IMG/VR virus record: IMGVR_UViG_3300035162_001273
Span: 1-27,158 of that record
Direction: 5' to 3' (one strand)
Source of the DNA: a virus
Length of the DNA: 27,158 nucleotides
Shown here: positions 7,644 through 14,748 of the stretch, in pieces
How positions within the stretch are numbered: position 1 is the stretch's first letter
How the letters are laid out: each line of letters begins with the position of its first letter
The notes under the pieces: model-generated
The model's database searches: none
The model's input: the letters and a program-made list of their open reading frames with translations, nothing else
Told to the model about the DNA's origin: nothing
Program-made: the position numbers and the translations under genes

Positions 7644-7973
7644 TTAGAACGGCAAGTCGTCCGCTTGTGGTTCTGCTACCGTTTCTTGGGTTTGTTCTTT
7701 GCTACACTTCCAAGATGTTAGGCTTGTATAGTATTTACCTTGATACTCGTTAGTCCTTACGTTAAACTCAACCTCTGCGCTATCTCCTACTTTGTTATAT
7801 TTTAAGAAGTTGTCGAGGTGTTCTAAGTGGTCAGCACCTTTATACATCTCAAAAGAATAAAAGTTATTATATTGCTCTGCGCTCGTTAATTGATAGCTGA
7901 GAGATTTAGCACCGTTATCGTGTTCTTTAACTTCGCTTATGCTAGTTATTTTTCCTTTTACTTTGTAACTCAT
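7644..7973 (-). CDS. DUF3127-type OB-fold ssDNA-binding protein
   Basis: This 109-aa protein begins MSYKVKGKITSISEVKEHDN, the typical first strands of a DUF3127 OB-fold, and ends in an acidic tail closing with DDLPF. That tail closely matches the DDxxPF C-terminal tip of bacterial SSB, which recruits other replication proteins. It follows the exonuclease and ERF genes, as expected for the SSB partner in a phage single-strand annealing system. The strong terminator just after it marks the end of this transcription unit. Confidence 0.75.
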   Translation of the reverse strand: MSYKVKGKITSISEVKEHDNGAKSLSYQLTSAEQYNNFYSFEMYKGADHLEHLDNFLKYNKVGDSAEVEFNVRTNEYQGKYYTSLTSWKCSKEQTQETVAEPQADDLPF

Positions 7974-7976
7974 AAT

Positions 7977-8603
7977 TTACTTGTTTTTATTTATTATTTT
8001 ATTTGTATATTCTTGTTCGTATTCGTTGCATAGTTCAATACGCTCTATTATTTGGTTCTCTAGTTCTAAGTCACGTTCAAACTTTTTAACCGTTACTCTT
8101 AACTCAGCGTCAATACCCTCGACTAGATGAGGCGTTAAGTTGGTCTCGTATTGGAGTAACTCGTCTGGAGTCTCTACCAGGCAATAAGCTAACTCTGCAA
8201 AAGGCTTATCGTAAAGCATCATGTAACCTCTTAACTGCCATTCGTAGTCCTTGTTATTTATTTCTTCCTCGGTTGCTGGGAATGTCTCCGCAGACCAAGA
8301 GGTTTTAATATCTATTATAAGGTCGTCTGCGTTAATATCGCACTCTCCAGTTATCCAGTCGTTAGAAAGTCGAACGTCATTCTTTATATGGTTAGTAAAA
8401 AAGACTTCGTTGTATAGTTCGATAGACTTATCTTCTAGCTGAATCCCTTTACTTAGATACTTTGAACTTATGTAAGTGTTATATCCGTATAGCTTTTGCT
8501 TAACTAGGCTCTCTATTTCGCTCTTGCAGGTCTTAGAGAGTAGGTCTGTTTTACTTCGTGAGTTGGTCATTATTTTACCCAGCGAAGAACATCTAATTAT
8601 CAT
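7977..8603 (-). CDS. YqaJ-type phage recombination exonuclease
   Basis: The 208-aa protein matches the YqaJ/lambda-exonuclease PD-(D/E)XK fold. RCSSLGKIMT lies at the N-terminus, GIQLEDKSIE holds the first acidic residue (~57), ITGECDINADDLIIDIKTS carries the catalytic D/E-D.K core (E87, D98, K100), and YEWQLRGYMMLY holds the conserved Q123. It would degrade 5' strands at DNA ends to create 3' single strands for annealing by the ERF protein encoded immediately upstream, with a 4-nt overlap. Confidence 0.85.
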   Translation of the reverse strand: MIIRCSSLGKIMTNSRSKTDLLSKTCKSEIESLVKQKLYGYNTYISSKYLSKGIQLEDKSIELYNEVFFTNHIKNDVRLSNDWITGECDINADDLIIDIKTSWSAETFPATEEEINNKDYEWQLRGYMMLYDKPFAELAYCLVETPDELLQYETNLTPHLVEGIDAELRVTVKKFERDLELENQIIERIELCNEYEQEYTNKIINKNK

Positions 8604-9136
8604 AACTTAGAAAGTTCTTGCGTTTGCTCGTCAGTTAATTTAAAAGTGGAAATAAGTAAGTCGATAGAAGTATTACCGCTTTTAATCGATTCTAAAGCTT
8701 TAATAAATCTGTCGTCGCTTAATACCTTCTTTGTGGGTTTAGATGGTTTAGATGGGTTACTAGCTAGGTTAGCGTCATTATCTATGTCAGTTACTAAGCG
8801 AAGCGCACAAGATAAAGAATAGCGGCGGTAATAAGTAACGCCAGAGCCATAGGCTTGGTATTCGTTCATCCCTTTTAAAGTTGCTTTTGGTATTCTAGTA
8901 ATTGACTCTAACGTTTCGCCAGAATCGATATGGAAAATAATGGTTTTAATCTCGTCGCCCTCTTCGCACGAGTTTAATAGTTGCGTTACTCCTAAGCCAT
9001 GCTTGTCTAGTAGTGGGTTAATTACTCCAAAGATAGTAGGAAGGTCAGCGTAAGAGTAGCCATAACCTTTGGTAGCTTTGTGAATAGTTGGTACTTCGTT
9101 TTGAAATTTGGCTAACGCCTTAAATAGATGTTTCAT
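8600..9136 (-). CDS. erf: ERF family single-strand annealing protein
   Basis: The 178-aa protein carries both ERF hallmarks: GYGYSYADLPTIFGVINPLL (residues ~24-43) and QAYGSGVTYYRRYSLSCALR (~94-113), followed by a TDIDNDAN segment. ERF proteins anneal complementary single strands and mediate phage recombination or circularisation. The C-terminus has a P/S/K-rich hinge (residues ~130-138) and a short helical tail. Length is slightly below the usual ~200 aa. It is coupled to the exonuclease downstream by a 4-nt overlap. Confidence 0.9.
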   Translation of the reverse strand: MKHLFKALAKFQNEVPTIHKATKGYGYSYADLPTIFGVINPLLDKHGLGVTQLLNSCEEGDEIKTIIFHIDSGETLESITRIPKATLKGMNEYQAYGSGVTYYRRYSLSCALRLVTDIDNDANLASNPSKPSKPTKKVLSDDRFIKALESIKSGNTSIDLLISTFKLTDEQTQELSKL

Positions 9137-9138
9137 AA

Positions 9139-9312
9139 TTATTTATTTTTTGTTAAGTTGTAAATTTGATTCTTTAGTTTTTCGATTGAGTCGGTTAAGT
9201 CGATTAAGTCAGATTTAGCGGCTATGGCTTTTTGCTTCCAGTAGTTACGCTCTCTAAGCATTAAATCGAATTTATGCTCCCATTGTTCGATAATTGATTC
9301 TTCTGTTTTCAT
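9139..9312 (-). CDS. Small coiled-coil protein heading the recombination cassette (57 aa)
   Basis: The frame begins MKTEESIIEQWEHKF, passes through RERNYWKQKAIAAKSD and ends at TAA 2 nt before the ERF start. The sequence is almost wholly helical with heptad-like leucine and isoleucine spacing. Evidence that it is real: an A-rich leader before its ATG, a -7 promoter match 16 nt upstream, and exact packing against the ERF gene. Function is unknown; it could be an accessory factor for the annealase. Confidence 0.7.
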   Translation of the reverse strand: MKTEESIIEQWEHKFDLMLRERNYWKQKAIAAKSDLIDLTDSIEKLKNQIYNLTKNK

Positions 9313-9327
9313 AATTTATTTTTTTAG

Positions 9328-9335
9328 CAAATATA
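9328..9335 (-). promoter_or_regulatory. -7 element TATATTTG, candidate promoter of the recombination cassette
   Basis: On the minus strand, TATATTTG matches the Bacteroidota -7 consensus TAnnTTTG exactly, 16 nt before the ATG of the 57-aa gene and just after the stop of the gene before it. A clear TTTG -33 element is absent; ATTAAATAAA stands near that place. Confidence 0.5.
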
Positions 9336-9346
9336 AGGTTTTTTAT

Positions 9347-9706
9347 TTAATCACTCGGTATTTGTTCGGTTATATGTTTAATAAATTTCTCCATATAGAC
9401 AGAATAGAACTCTTCCTTAGTCTGTAATGTAGACGTCTTTTTCCATAGCACAAATAGACTATTTCTTAATCTTTGGCTCTTGGTCTTGCCGTTTACTTCT
9501 ATGTCAACTGCGTCTAGTTCTTTAATCTCTGCCGTTGTTAGTTCTCCAAAAGCTTTAAAATATAATAGACCATTGTTAGAAAGTGCTTTATCTATCTCCA
9601 TAAACTCTTCAGAGGTTTGTTCTAGTTCGGTAACAAAAGTTAAAGAAACGCTTTTATCTGCTTTTCTATTCGCTCTTGTTAATATACATTGTCTTAGTAG
9701 TTTCAT
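9347..9706 (-). CDS. Conserved phage hypothetical protein (119 aa)
   Basis: The protein begins MKLLRQCILTRANRKADKSV and contains the segment LTTAEIKELDAVDIEVNGKT followed by KSQRLRNSLFVLWKK. It has no motif I can tie to an activity. Its position, between small early genes and the ERF cassette, recurs in my memory of flavobacterial phages, which suggests a replication- or recombination-linked role. It ends just before the putative promoter of the next unit and lies 4 bp after the upstream gene. Confidence 0.65.
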   Translation of the reverse strand: MKLLRQCILTRANRKADKSVSLTFVTELEQTSEEFMEIDKALSNNGLLYFKAFGELTTAEIKELDAVDIEVNGKTKSQRLRNSLFVLWKKTSTLQTKEEFYSVYMEKFIKHITEQIPSD

Positions 9707-9710
9707 ATCC

Positions 9711-10118
9711 TTAATTCATCTCGTTATAGCCTTCAATTAATAAGTGCTTTACTCTTTCCTCTTGACTAACTGTTAATTCAATTTCGTAGCCATCACCATA
9801 ATCAATAAAATGTAGTTTAAAATCATCTATATAATTGCCACCGCTTTCTTTTTCGTAGCTATCTTCCCAAACTAGGTAGTAACAAAATCTAGCCGAGAAA
9901 GTCATACCGTTATCTAGCGTAAATTGCTCGTCAAAGTAAAACTTGTCTAAGCCATCTACGTCTATTTTATTAACCTTCGTGTGAGGGTTTAGTAGAATCT
10001 CTAAATTGTTTTGCAGTTGTTTCTGGTTCATAATATTCGGTTTAGGTATTGGTGTTCCAAATGCGTGTTCAAAATCTTCGTTTATTCCTTTAAAAAATGT
10101 GTTTCCTAGTAGTGACAT
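9711..10118 (-). CDS. Hypothetical protein (135 aa)
   Basis: The protein is acidic and rich in aromatic residues, with a middle stretch FSARFCYYLVWEDSY and a C-terminal FKLHFIDYGDGYEIELTVSQ that reads as alternating beta strands. No signal peptide, membrane segment or known motif is visible. Tight packing (4 bp to the next gene, 3 bp after the upstream small gene) argues that it is real. Function is unknown. Confidence 0.6.
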   Translation of the reverse strand: MSLLGNTFFKGINEDFEHAFGTPIPKPNIMNQKQLQNNLEILLNPHTKVNKIDVDGLDKFYFDEQFTLDNGMTFSARFCYYLVWEDSYEKESGGNYIDDFKLHFIDYGDGYEIELTVSQEERVKHLLIEGYNEMN

Positions 10119-10121
10119 AAC

Positions 10122-10298
10122 TTATTTTTTTACTTCGTAATAACTACCGCTTTGCGTTCTTAGAAAATCTTTCCAATCTTCATTTGTGTTATTGTCGCAT
10201 TCGTTAAATTCGTTTTGACTCATTTGTAATGTTCTGAATTTTGCGCTTTCTTTTATGATAGTGAAAGTTCTTTTTGATTTATTTGAAGTTATTTTCAT
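10122..10298 (-). CDS. Small hypothetical protein (58 aa)
   Basis: The frame begins MKITSNKSKRTFTIIKESAK and ends SGSYYEVKK. It has a basic N-terminus and a polar C-terminus rich in Asn and Asp. Its start is preceded by the same ~30-nt A-rich leader as the next gene upstream, which strongly supports translation here. The short single-domain composition resembles small phage DNA- or protein-binding accessory factors, but no family is recognised. Confidence 0.6.
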   Translation of the reverse strand: MKITSNKSKRTFTIIKESAKFRTLQMSQNEFNECDNNTNEDWKDFLRTQSGSYYEVKK

Positions 10299-10322
10299 TT
10301 GTCTATTTTTTTAATTGTTTTT
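10292..10322 (-). repeat. Repeated start-codon leader, copy 1
   Basis: On the minus strand an A-rich stretch ending AAAAAAATAGACAAATG plus the first codons (ATGAAAAT) is identical to copy 2 at 10500-10530. It spans the ribosome-binding region of the 58-aa gene. Confidence 0.75.
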
Positions 10323-10344
10323 GCTTGTTATTATTTTAATCGTT

Positions 10345-10506
10345 CTACTCTCCACATTCAAACAAATAAATATAAGCCTCGTCAATTTCTTTTGATGTCA
10401 TTTCTAATAAGTCTTTTTTATCTTGTTCATTGTGGGTATCTTCAACGTAATTTAAAATATACGCTAACTTTTGATTTGTTGATAATTCATTTAATTTGAT
10501 TTTCAT
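10345..10506 (-). CDS. Small acidic hypothetical protein (53 aa)
   Basis: The frame begins MKIKLNELSTNQKLAYILNY and ends AYIYLFECGE. It is acidic and helical. The leader before its ATG is identical over about 30 nt to that of the 58-aa gene downstream. A GC-rich hairpin lies ~28 nt upstream, between it and the 90-aa gene. No family is recognised. Confidence 0.6.
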   Translation of the reverse strand: MKIKLNELSTNQKLAYILNYVEDTHNEQDKKDLLEMTSKEIDEAYIYLFECGE

Positions 10507-10530
10507 TTGTCTATTTTTTTAATTGTTTTA
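10500..10530 (-). repeat. Repeated start-codon leader, copy 2
   Basis: This is identical to copy 1 (10292-10322) over about 30 nt and spans the start of the 53-aa gene. A third, shorter copy of about 18 nt (TAAAAAAATAGACAAATG) precedes the 90-aa gene at 10832-10849. Confidence 0.75.
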
Positions 10531-10534
10531 AAAT

Positions 10535-10560
10535 GGGGGAATCTCACCCCCTTGTTTTTT
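10535..10560. terminator. GC-rich hairpin, possible terminator or processing site
   Basis: GGGGG (10535-10539) and CCCCC (10547-10551) pair around a 7-nt loop. On the plus strand a TTGTTTTTT run follows; on the minus strand, the direction of the genes here, only about four T follow. It may attenuate leftward transcription between the 90-aa and 53-aa genes and block rightward transcription. Confidence 0.5.
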
Positions 10561-10561
10561 A

Positions 10562-10834
10562 TTATATTCTTTGCATTGTTGCCTTAATTTTTAATGTTGA
10601 ATTGTCTGTTAATTCATAAACGTGTTTGTTTTTGAAAAACTTTTTAAGGTTGTCTTCAGTATAGCTACCAATATAAGCAATACCAATTTGATAAAACAAA
10701 GTAAAAGATTGTTCGTCTGATGTCAACCTTATTGATTGCATTCTATTGCTTTTATTTGGTTTGAAAGTTTTAATTTTTTCTTTTGCAAGTTTTAATAATT
10801 CGATACTTGGTTTTAATCTTGATAAATTTTCCAT
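10562..10834 (-). CDS. Hypothetical protein (90 aa)
   Basis: The protein begins MENLSRLKPSIELLKLAKEK, is basic (pI clearly high by inspection), and has a strand-like middle (SFTLFYQIGIAYIGSY) flanked by helices. It has its own candidate promoter (TAGATTTG at 10879-10872) and the shortened repeated leader. It starts a short group of small early genes. No family is recognised. Confidence 0.6.
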   Translation of the reverse strand: MENLSRLKPSIELLKLAKEKIKTFKPNKSNRMQSIRLTSDEQSFTLFYQIGIAYIGSYTEDNLKKFFKNKHVYELTDNSTLKIKATMQRI

Positions 10835-10871
10835 TTGTCTATTTTTTTATTTTTAAAAATTAATTTATACA

Positions 10872-10879
10872 CAAATCTA
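10872..10879 (-). promoter_or_regulatory. -7 element TAGATTTG, candidate promoter of the small-gene group
   Basis: On the minus strand, TAGATTTG fits TAnnTTTG exactly, 38 nt before the ATG of the 90-aa gene and in the only sizeable gap (69 bp) of this neighbourhood. No TTTG -33 box is seen; GTTATTAA lies at that distance. Confidence 0.5.
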
Positions 10880-10903
10880 ATATAATTTTGTTAATAACTA
10901 CTA

Positions 10904-11446
10904 TTATTTTAACTTTTTTATTTTTTCTTTATAAATTACTTTGAGTTCAATTAGTTCTAGAACGCTATAATGACGCTCGATTAAACGGTCTTTTATAAGT
11001 TGGTTAAACTTATCCTCGCCTATTCTTATGGGTAGGTTAATAGTGTACTCGTTTAGGTTTCCATGCTTATGCTGGTTACAATGAACGCATTGACCGAAAA
11101 CGTTTTGTTCTGAGAATCTTAGATTTTTATAACTACCTACGGGGAAATAATGCCCAGCGTCAAACTTACCCGTCAAAGGTCGGTTACAACTTATGCAAGG
11201 CTTATCTTTATCTCTGAGACGAATGAAAGTATTAAAAACTTTTTGCAGTTCCTTCTCATAGTCTTGTTTAGTCTTTTGCTTTTCTTTGGCTGCCTTTTTT
11301 CTTTGCTTCCACTCCTTCGCTTCTTTCTTTTCCCTCTCTTTTTTAGCGTTTTGCCAGGCGCACTTTGGAGAGCATAGATACTGGAGAGGTCTTAACTTTT
11401 GGAAAACCTCTCCGCATTCTTTGCACTTTCTTTTGTTTAGCTTCAT
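10904..11446 (-). CDS. ninG: NinG/Rap-like recombination endonuclease
   Basis: This 180-aa protein has the NinG layout. An N-terminal zinc ribbon (CKECGEVF at 8-15 and CSPKCAW at 26-32) is followed by a long basic coiled coil (residues ~34-75). The C-terminal HNH-like domain has CISCNRPLTGKFDAGHYFPV and QCVHCNQHKHGN. NinG of lambda (Rap) is a structure-specific nuclease acting on recombination intermediates. Its start overlaps the 76-aa gene by 4 nt. The family call is strong. Confidence 0.85.
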   Translation of the reverse strand: MKLNKRKCKECGEVFQKLRPLQYLCSPKCAWQNAKKEREKKEAKEWKQRKKAAKEKQKTKQDYEKELQKVFNTFIRLRDKDKPCISCNRPLTGKFDAGHYFPVGSYKNLRFSEQNVFGQCVHCNQHKHGNLNEYTINLPIRIGEDKFNQLIKDRLIERHYSVLELIELKVIYKEKIKKLK

Positions 11447-11673
11447 TTGTCCATAAGCAACAAAAAAGACGAGCCTAAGTCGTTATCAATTTCTTTTATT
11501 GCTCTGTATATTTTTCGGCTATTCTTTTTACCTTCTTCTATTTCTGCCTTTGTTGAATCTGAGCCTTGGTGAGCGTATATTTTCGCATCTATTCGTAATA
11601 GTTCGTCTATCTTTTTCTTGTCGTCCCACGTTTTAAAGTTTAGAATCTTCTCAATATCTTTTAAATCGTACAT
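11443..11673 (-). CDS. Hypothetical protein (76 aa)
   Basis: The protein begins MYDLKDIEKILNFKTWDDKK and continues with DELLRIDAKIYAHQGSDSTK, then a helical C-terminus. It is charged and soluble, with no motif I can name. It is packed 3 bp after the MazG-like gene and overlaps the NinG gene by 4 nt, so it belongs to the early operon. Confidence 0.6.
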   Translation of the reverse strand: MYDLKDIEKILNFKTWDDKKKIDELLRIDAKIYAHQGSDSTKAEIEEGKKNSRKIYRAIKEIDNDLGSSFLLLMDK

Positions 11674-11676
11674 AAT

Positions 11677-11865
11677 TTATTTATTTGTTTCTGTTTTTAG
11701 TTTCTCTATGTATAAAGTGGCATCCATTAACTCTTCTTGAAGATGCGTTAACCACTCGTTTAAGCTGAGGTCGTCTCTTTCCATTGTCTTATTATACTTT
11801 TTAATCCCAACCTCTGACCTTTGTTGGTATTTGTCAATGACTGATTTAACTATCTTATCTTTCAT
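11677..11865 (-). CDS. MazG-like helical protein (62 aa)
   Basis: The text RSEVGIKKYNKTMERDDLSL, then EWLTHLQEELMDATLYIEKL, matches the helical EEL.DA..Y core of phage MazG-like/DUF550-type proteins, related to all-alpha NTP pyrophosphohydrolases. The metal-binding pattern is incomplete in 62 residues: only one EExxDA helix is clear. It could therefore be a minimal enzyme, a subunit, or a non-catalytic relative. It overlaps the upstream gene by 4 nt. Confidence 0.6.
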   Translation of the reverse strand: MKDKIVKSVIDKYQQRSEVGIKKYNKTMERDDLSLNEWLTHLQEELMDATLYIEKLKTETNK

Positions 11866-12332
11866 CTTTGCTTTGGCTTTAATTCACTAGACCCATAAGC
11901 CGTATAATTAGGCTTCAAGATTTTAACATCCTCACAAACGCCCAGCTTCGGCTTGTTGTTTACTGGGTCAATCAAGAAATCAATAGAGTTTTTGTACCTC
12001 TTATTCATTGTATCGTGTATTGTCCACATTCCGTTAATTTGTGGACAAGTTTTCGATAGAACCAGTATTGTATCTCCGAACTCGTAAAGCCCTCTGAAAC
12101 CTTCTGGATGAATTCCTTGTCTGTACTCGTCCCATATTAAGTCTCTTGACAAAGCACACCATCTTATTTCCTTGTTTTTCAATTTAACTGGGTCAATAAC
12201 AGAGCCGTCGGCGGTTGTGAACGGGTCGTTGTCGCATTGCTTTGCTTCGCAGTAGTAAGTAGTAGCTCTGTCTAGCTCAATAAACGGTGTTGGCTTAACG
12301 TTAGCCAATAATATAATTAGTAAGTATTTCAT
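11862..12332 (-). CDS. Secreted 3D-domain (MltA-type double-psi barrel) protein
   Basis: A short basic-hydrophobic N-terminus (MKYLLIILLANVKPTP) suggests a signal peptide or anchor. Residues ~24-122 read as a 3D domain: TTYYCEAKQCDNDPFTTADG, then WCALSRDLI, YEFGDTILVL, and MWTIHDTMNKRYKNSIDFLI. Candidate conserved aspartates are D42, D107 and D118. The fold is shared with MltA lytic transglycosylases and Sps/RpfB-type wall proteins, so action on peptidoglycan is likely. Its placement among replication genes rather than beside the amidase and holin is unusual. Overlaps of 4 nt on both sides tie it into the early operon. Confidence 0.65.
   Translation of the reverse strand: MKYLLIILLANVKPTPFIELDRATTYYCEAKQCDNDPFTTADGSVIDPVKLKNKEIRWCALSRDLIWDEYRQGIHPEGFRGLYEFGDTILVLSKTCPQINGMWTIHDTMNKRYKNSIDFLIDPVNNKPKLGVCEDVKILKPNYTAYGSSELKPKQR
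12020..12048. repeat. 9-bp inverted repeat resembling paired DnaA boxes
   Basis: TTGTCCACA (12020-12028) and TGTGGACAA (12040-12048) are perfect inverted copies 11 nt apart, each one base from the DnaA box TTATCCACA. They lie inside the 3D-domain gene, so chance is not excluded. Confidence 0.4.
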
Positions 12333-12628
12333 TTTTCTTTTTTATTAGGTACAACTTCAAACAAATCCTCGAACATCTTGGAAGCCATTTCTTTAGAATA
12401 ATAAGTCACCACTCTGTCCATTGTCTCGAAGGTCTCCTCATCCGTTTCAAAGGCTTCGTTTATTAAATCGTATGTCTTATTCTTTAAGGCTTTAATATAC
12501 TTATTCGTCGCTCTTTTAAATTCCCTCACATAAAGGTTTTGGACGCTTATATCGTCTAGGGTATCGTGAAGGGCTGACGCTTGGAATAAAGCGAATAGTA
12601 ATTTAGACTCGTCTTTTAAATCTTTCAT
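12329..12628 (-). CDS. Hypothetical helical protein (99 aa)
   Basis: The protein begins MKDLKDESKLLFALFQASAL and is almost wholly helical, with a charged middle (FKRATNKYIKALKNKTYDLI) and an acidic FETDEETFETMD segment. No known motif is visible. It overlaps both neighbours by 4 nt, between the cytosine methyltransferase and the 3D-domain gene. Confidence 0.6.
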   Translation of the reverse strand: MKDLKDESKLLFALFQASALHDTLDDISVQNLYVREFKRATNKYIKALKNKTYDLINEAFETDEETFETMDRVVTYYSKEMASKMFEDLFEVVPNKKEK

Positions 12629-13281
12629 AGTTCTAAAGTTGTTTGATGTGAATTATTTGATTTGTGTATACCTTTGGCGGTGTTAAATATTGTAAGCCCA
12701 GCTTCGTAGTCTACTAGATTTCTAGCAATTTTCTGCTTGGTTTGGTTTCCTTTGTAACTTGATAAATCTATTTGATGGAATTTTAATAAGTCTAAATACT
12801 CATTCCCTTTTTTTGAAATTTCAATTGGCTTTCTTTCTGATAGCTTATTAGGTAAGTTAAAGTTTGACCAATACAAATGTCGTCCTCTCTTATTAGCGGG
12901 AATTAAAGGCTTATAGTAAGGTATAACATTTTCAACCACATATTTACCTTTAAAATAATGCTTTAGTAAAATTATTTCTTGATATAGCTTCATATCAGAA
13001 TATACTACATTATAATTAACTTCTGTGTTTTGGTGGTAATGGGCTTTTTGATGTCTGATTTGTGAATGTGTTGGGCAAGGAGGACTACTCCAGATAAAGT
13101 CGAACTCTTGGTAGTGGTCTAGTAAGTATTGGTGTGCATCTGCCACAATTACCGTATCATTTGGGAATCGTTCCTGGTATAGTCTAGCTAGTTCTGGGTC
13201 AAGTTCTACGGCGGTCACTTCGCAGTCAGTCCACTTTAGTCGGTTGCCTCCTAAACACGCATAAAGATTCAGTACTTTCAT
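12625..13281 (-). CDS. C5-cytosine DNA methyltransferase-like protein (short)
   Basis: Motif I is NLYACLGGNRL (residues 5-15), the motif IV catalytic loop is SSPPCPTHS (65-73, Cys69) and motif VI is VVENV (116-120). These identify a C5-cytosine methyltransferase. At 218 aa it is much shorter than the usual ~300-400. The target-recognition region and the late motifs are reduced to KQKIARNLVDYEAGLTIFNT. Short forms are common in Bacteroidota phages and may methylate a short site or hydroxymethylate-like substrates; which is unknown. It probably protects phage DNA from restriction. Confidence 0.8.
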   Translation of the reverse strand: MKVLNLYACLGGNRLKWTDCEVTAVELDPELARLYQERFPNDTVIVADAHQYLLDHYQEFDFIWSSPPCPTHSQIRHQKAHYHQNTEVNYNVVYSDMKLYQEIILLKHYFKGKYVVENVIPYYKPLIPANKRGRHLYWSNFNLPNKLSERKPIEISKKGNEYLDLLKFHQIDLSSYKGNQTKQKIARNLVDYEAGLTIFNTAKGIHKSNNSHQTTLEL

Positions 13282-13319
13282 AATGATTTTTTTGTTAAAG
13301 TTAATATAATTATTTAATG

Positions 13320-13709
13320 TTAAAATCTATTTTGTTCGTTTTCTTTAATTAGTTCTATCTCTGCCGTAAGTTGTGCCACCTCTTTACGCAGTTGTCTACA
13401 TTCGTTGTTTACGTTATTGTAAGAGACTTTTAAATTGTATAAACTACTTAGGTTAGTTTCTTCTAGTTCGCTCTTTTTAAATAACGCATCTAGCAATTTC
13501 TTTTTAACTTCTAATGTAGAATCAACTTGTAATTTGCTTTTTTTTAGGTCTGCGGTTAATTCTAAGCCGCTTTTAACTACTTTCTGTAGTAACTTACTAC
13601 TGAACACAAAACAGTCCATTAAATCGCTTGTACTTAATTTATGCCTATCGTTAAAATGTGCGAGGACTTTTTCGTTGTAAATTATTAATTTCTGAGTTTC
13701 AACGTTCAT
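13320..13709 (-). CDS. Coiled-coil hypothetical protein (129 aa)
   Basis: The protein begins MNVETQKLIIYNEKVLAHFN. From residue ~45 it is nearly continuous charged helix, ending in a coiled coil (ECRQLRKEVAQLTAEIELIK, residues ~103-122). It lies 13 bp downstream of the helicase gene. The position suggests a replication accessory or helicase partner, but no family is recognised. Confidence 0.65.
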   Translation of the reverse strand: MNVETQKLIIYNEKVLAHFNDRHKLSTSDLMDCFVFSSKLLQKVVKSGLELTADLKKSKLQVDSTLEVKKKLLDALFKKSELEETNLSSLYNLKVSYNNVNNECRQLRKEVAQLTAEIELIKENEQNRF

Positions 13710-13722
13710 AACTTTGTTTTTT

Positions 13723-14748
13723 TTAAAATGGTGCTTTGTTTTCTGTATAAAAATCTTTATTTAAAGGCAGAGGCTTTTCAACTCTTACGTCTGTTTTTAT
13801 ATTTTCTCCGCTTAAAGGGTCAGACCACTCTAGCGGCTCTGCGAATGCTTCTTTTCTAACGTAAATTCTAAAGCCTAAAAGATTCGCTTTCGCCTCTAAG
13901 ATAATAGGATTTTCTTTAAAACTTGGTTTTCCTCCAGTTTTTGTGGTTTTTACTTTGTTTATATGCCACTCGGTCTTCATCCACTCGGTAGGGTGTTGAG
14001 TGTATCTGTGTATCGTAATAAACTGGTCGCAACGGTTAACAAATTTACCGCCTCCCTCTATGTCAGCAGATAGCAAAGGGATAGAATAGTTTTCGTAATT
14101 ATGTCCTCTTGGATGGGTTTTTCTTAGTGCTTCAGTTACTCCATGCGCCAGAATATAAGTAGAGATAAAATTCTTTTTGCACCATATTCGAAGCTCAGAC
14201 ATTACTTGATAGTCGTATTCGTGCCTATTTCCAGTTATTGACTCGTCACGCCCTAAAGAGTTGTAAGGGTCAATTACTAAAGCGTTAGGCTTAAAGTCGT
14301 GAGTAGCAAATAGATTCTCGGTAACGCTTAGTATGTCTCTATGGTTCATTAATCGCTTATTTTCTTCGAAGAACTTATCCGAATCAAAGAATTTAAAATG
14401 TTCGTTTAGCCAGTAGTTAGCATAGTTAAAATCTAAATCGCTTAAATCTATAACTTTTTTAGCGGTGTATAAAGATATAATGTCGTCTTTAATTGAGCCT
14501 ATGTCATTCTCACTTGAAAATATAGCAAACTTTAAGTCGTGTTTAATAGCTAGGCAGGTAAAATAGTAAAGTATAGATAAAGTTTTACCGACGTTTGCAT
14601 GACCAGCCATTACAACTAAATCGGTATTCTTAAATCTTAAATACTCGTCTATTGGTGCGTCTATTCCTAAACCTAGTTTAAAAGTACCGTTTCTTATTTT
14701 TTCTAAGTGGTTAAGTCCAGCGGTTTCTTTGTATATCATTTTAGTCAA
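13723..14748 (-). CDS. DnaB/RecA-like replicative helicase (single ATPase domain)
   Basis: The 341-aa protein has a RecA-type ATPase core: Walker A GHANVGKT (49-56), a FAIFSSEND strand (75-82) characteristic of DnaB-type helicases, Walker B ALVIDPYN (156-163), a sensor-like YILAHGVTEALRK (198-210) and a C-terminal KTTKTG stretch like the DnaB arginine/lysine-finger region. The N-terminal DnaB domain is missing, as in many phage helicases. It overlaps the initiator/loader gene by 8 nt, forming a two-gene replication module. Confidence 0.8.
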   Translation of the reverse strand: MTKMIYKETAGLNHLEKIRNGTFKLGLGIDAPIDEYLRFKNTDLVVMAGHANVGKTLSILYYFTCLAIKHDLKFAIFSSENDIGSIKDDIISLYTAKKVIDLSDLDFNYANYWLNEHFKFFDSDKFFEENKRLMNHRDILSVTENLFATHDFKPNALVIDPYNSLGRDESITGNRHEYDYQVMSELRIWCKKNFISTYILAHGVTEALRKTHPRGHNYENYSIPLLSADIEGGGKFVNRCDQFITIHRYTQHPTEWMKTEWHINKVKTTKTGGKPSFKENPIILEAKANLLGFRIYVRKEAFAEPLEWSDPLSGENIKTDVRVEKPLPLNKDFYTENKAPF

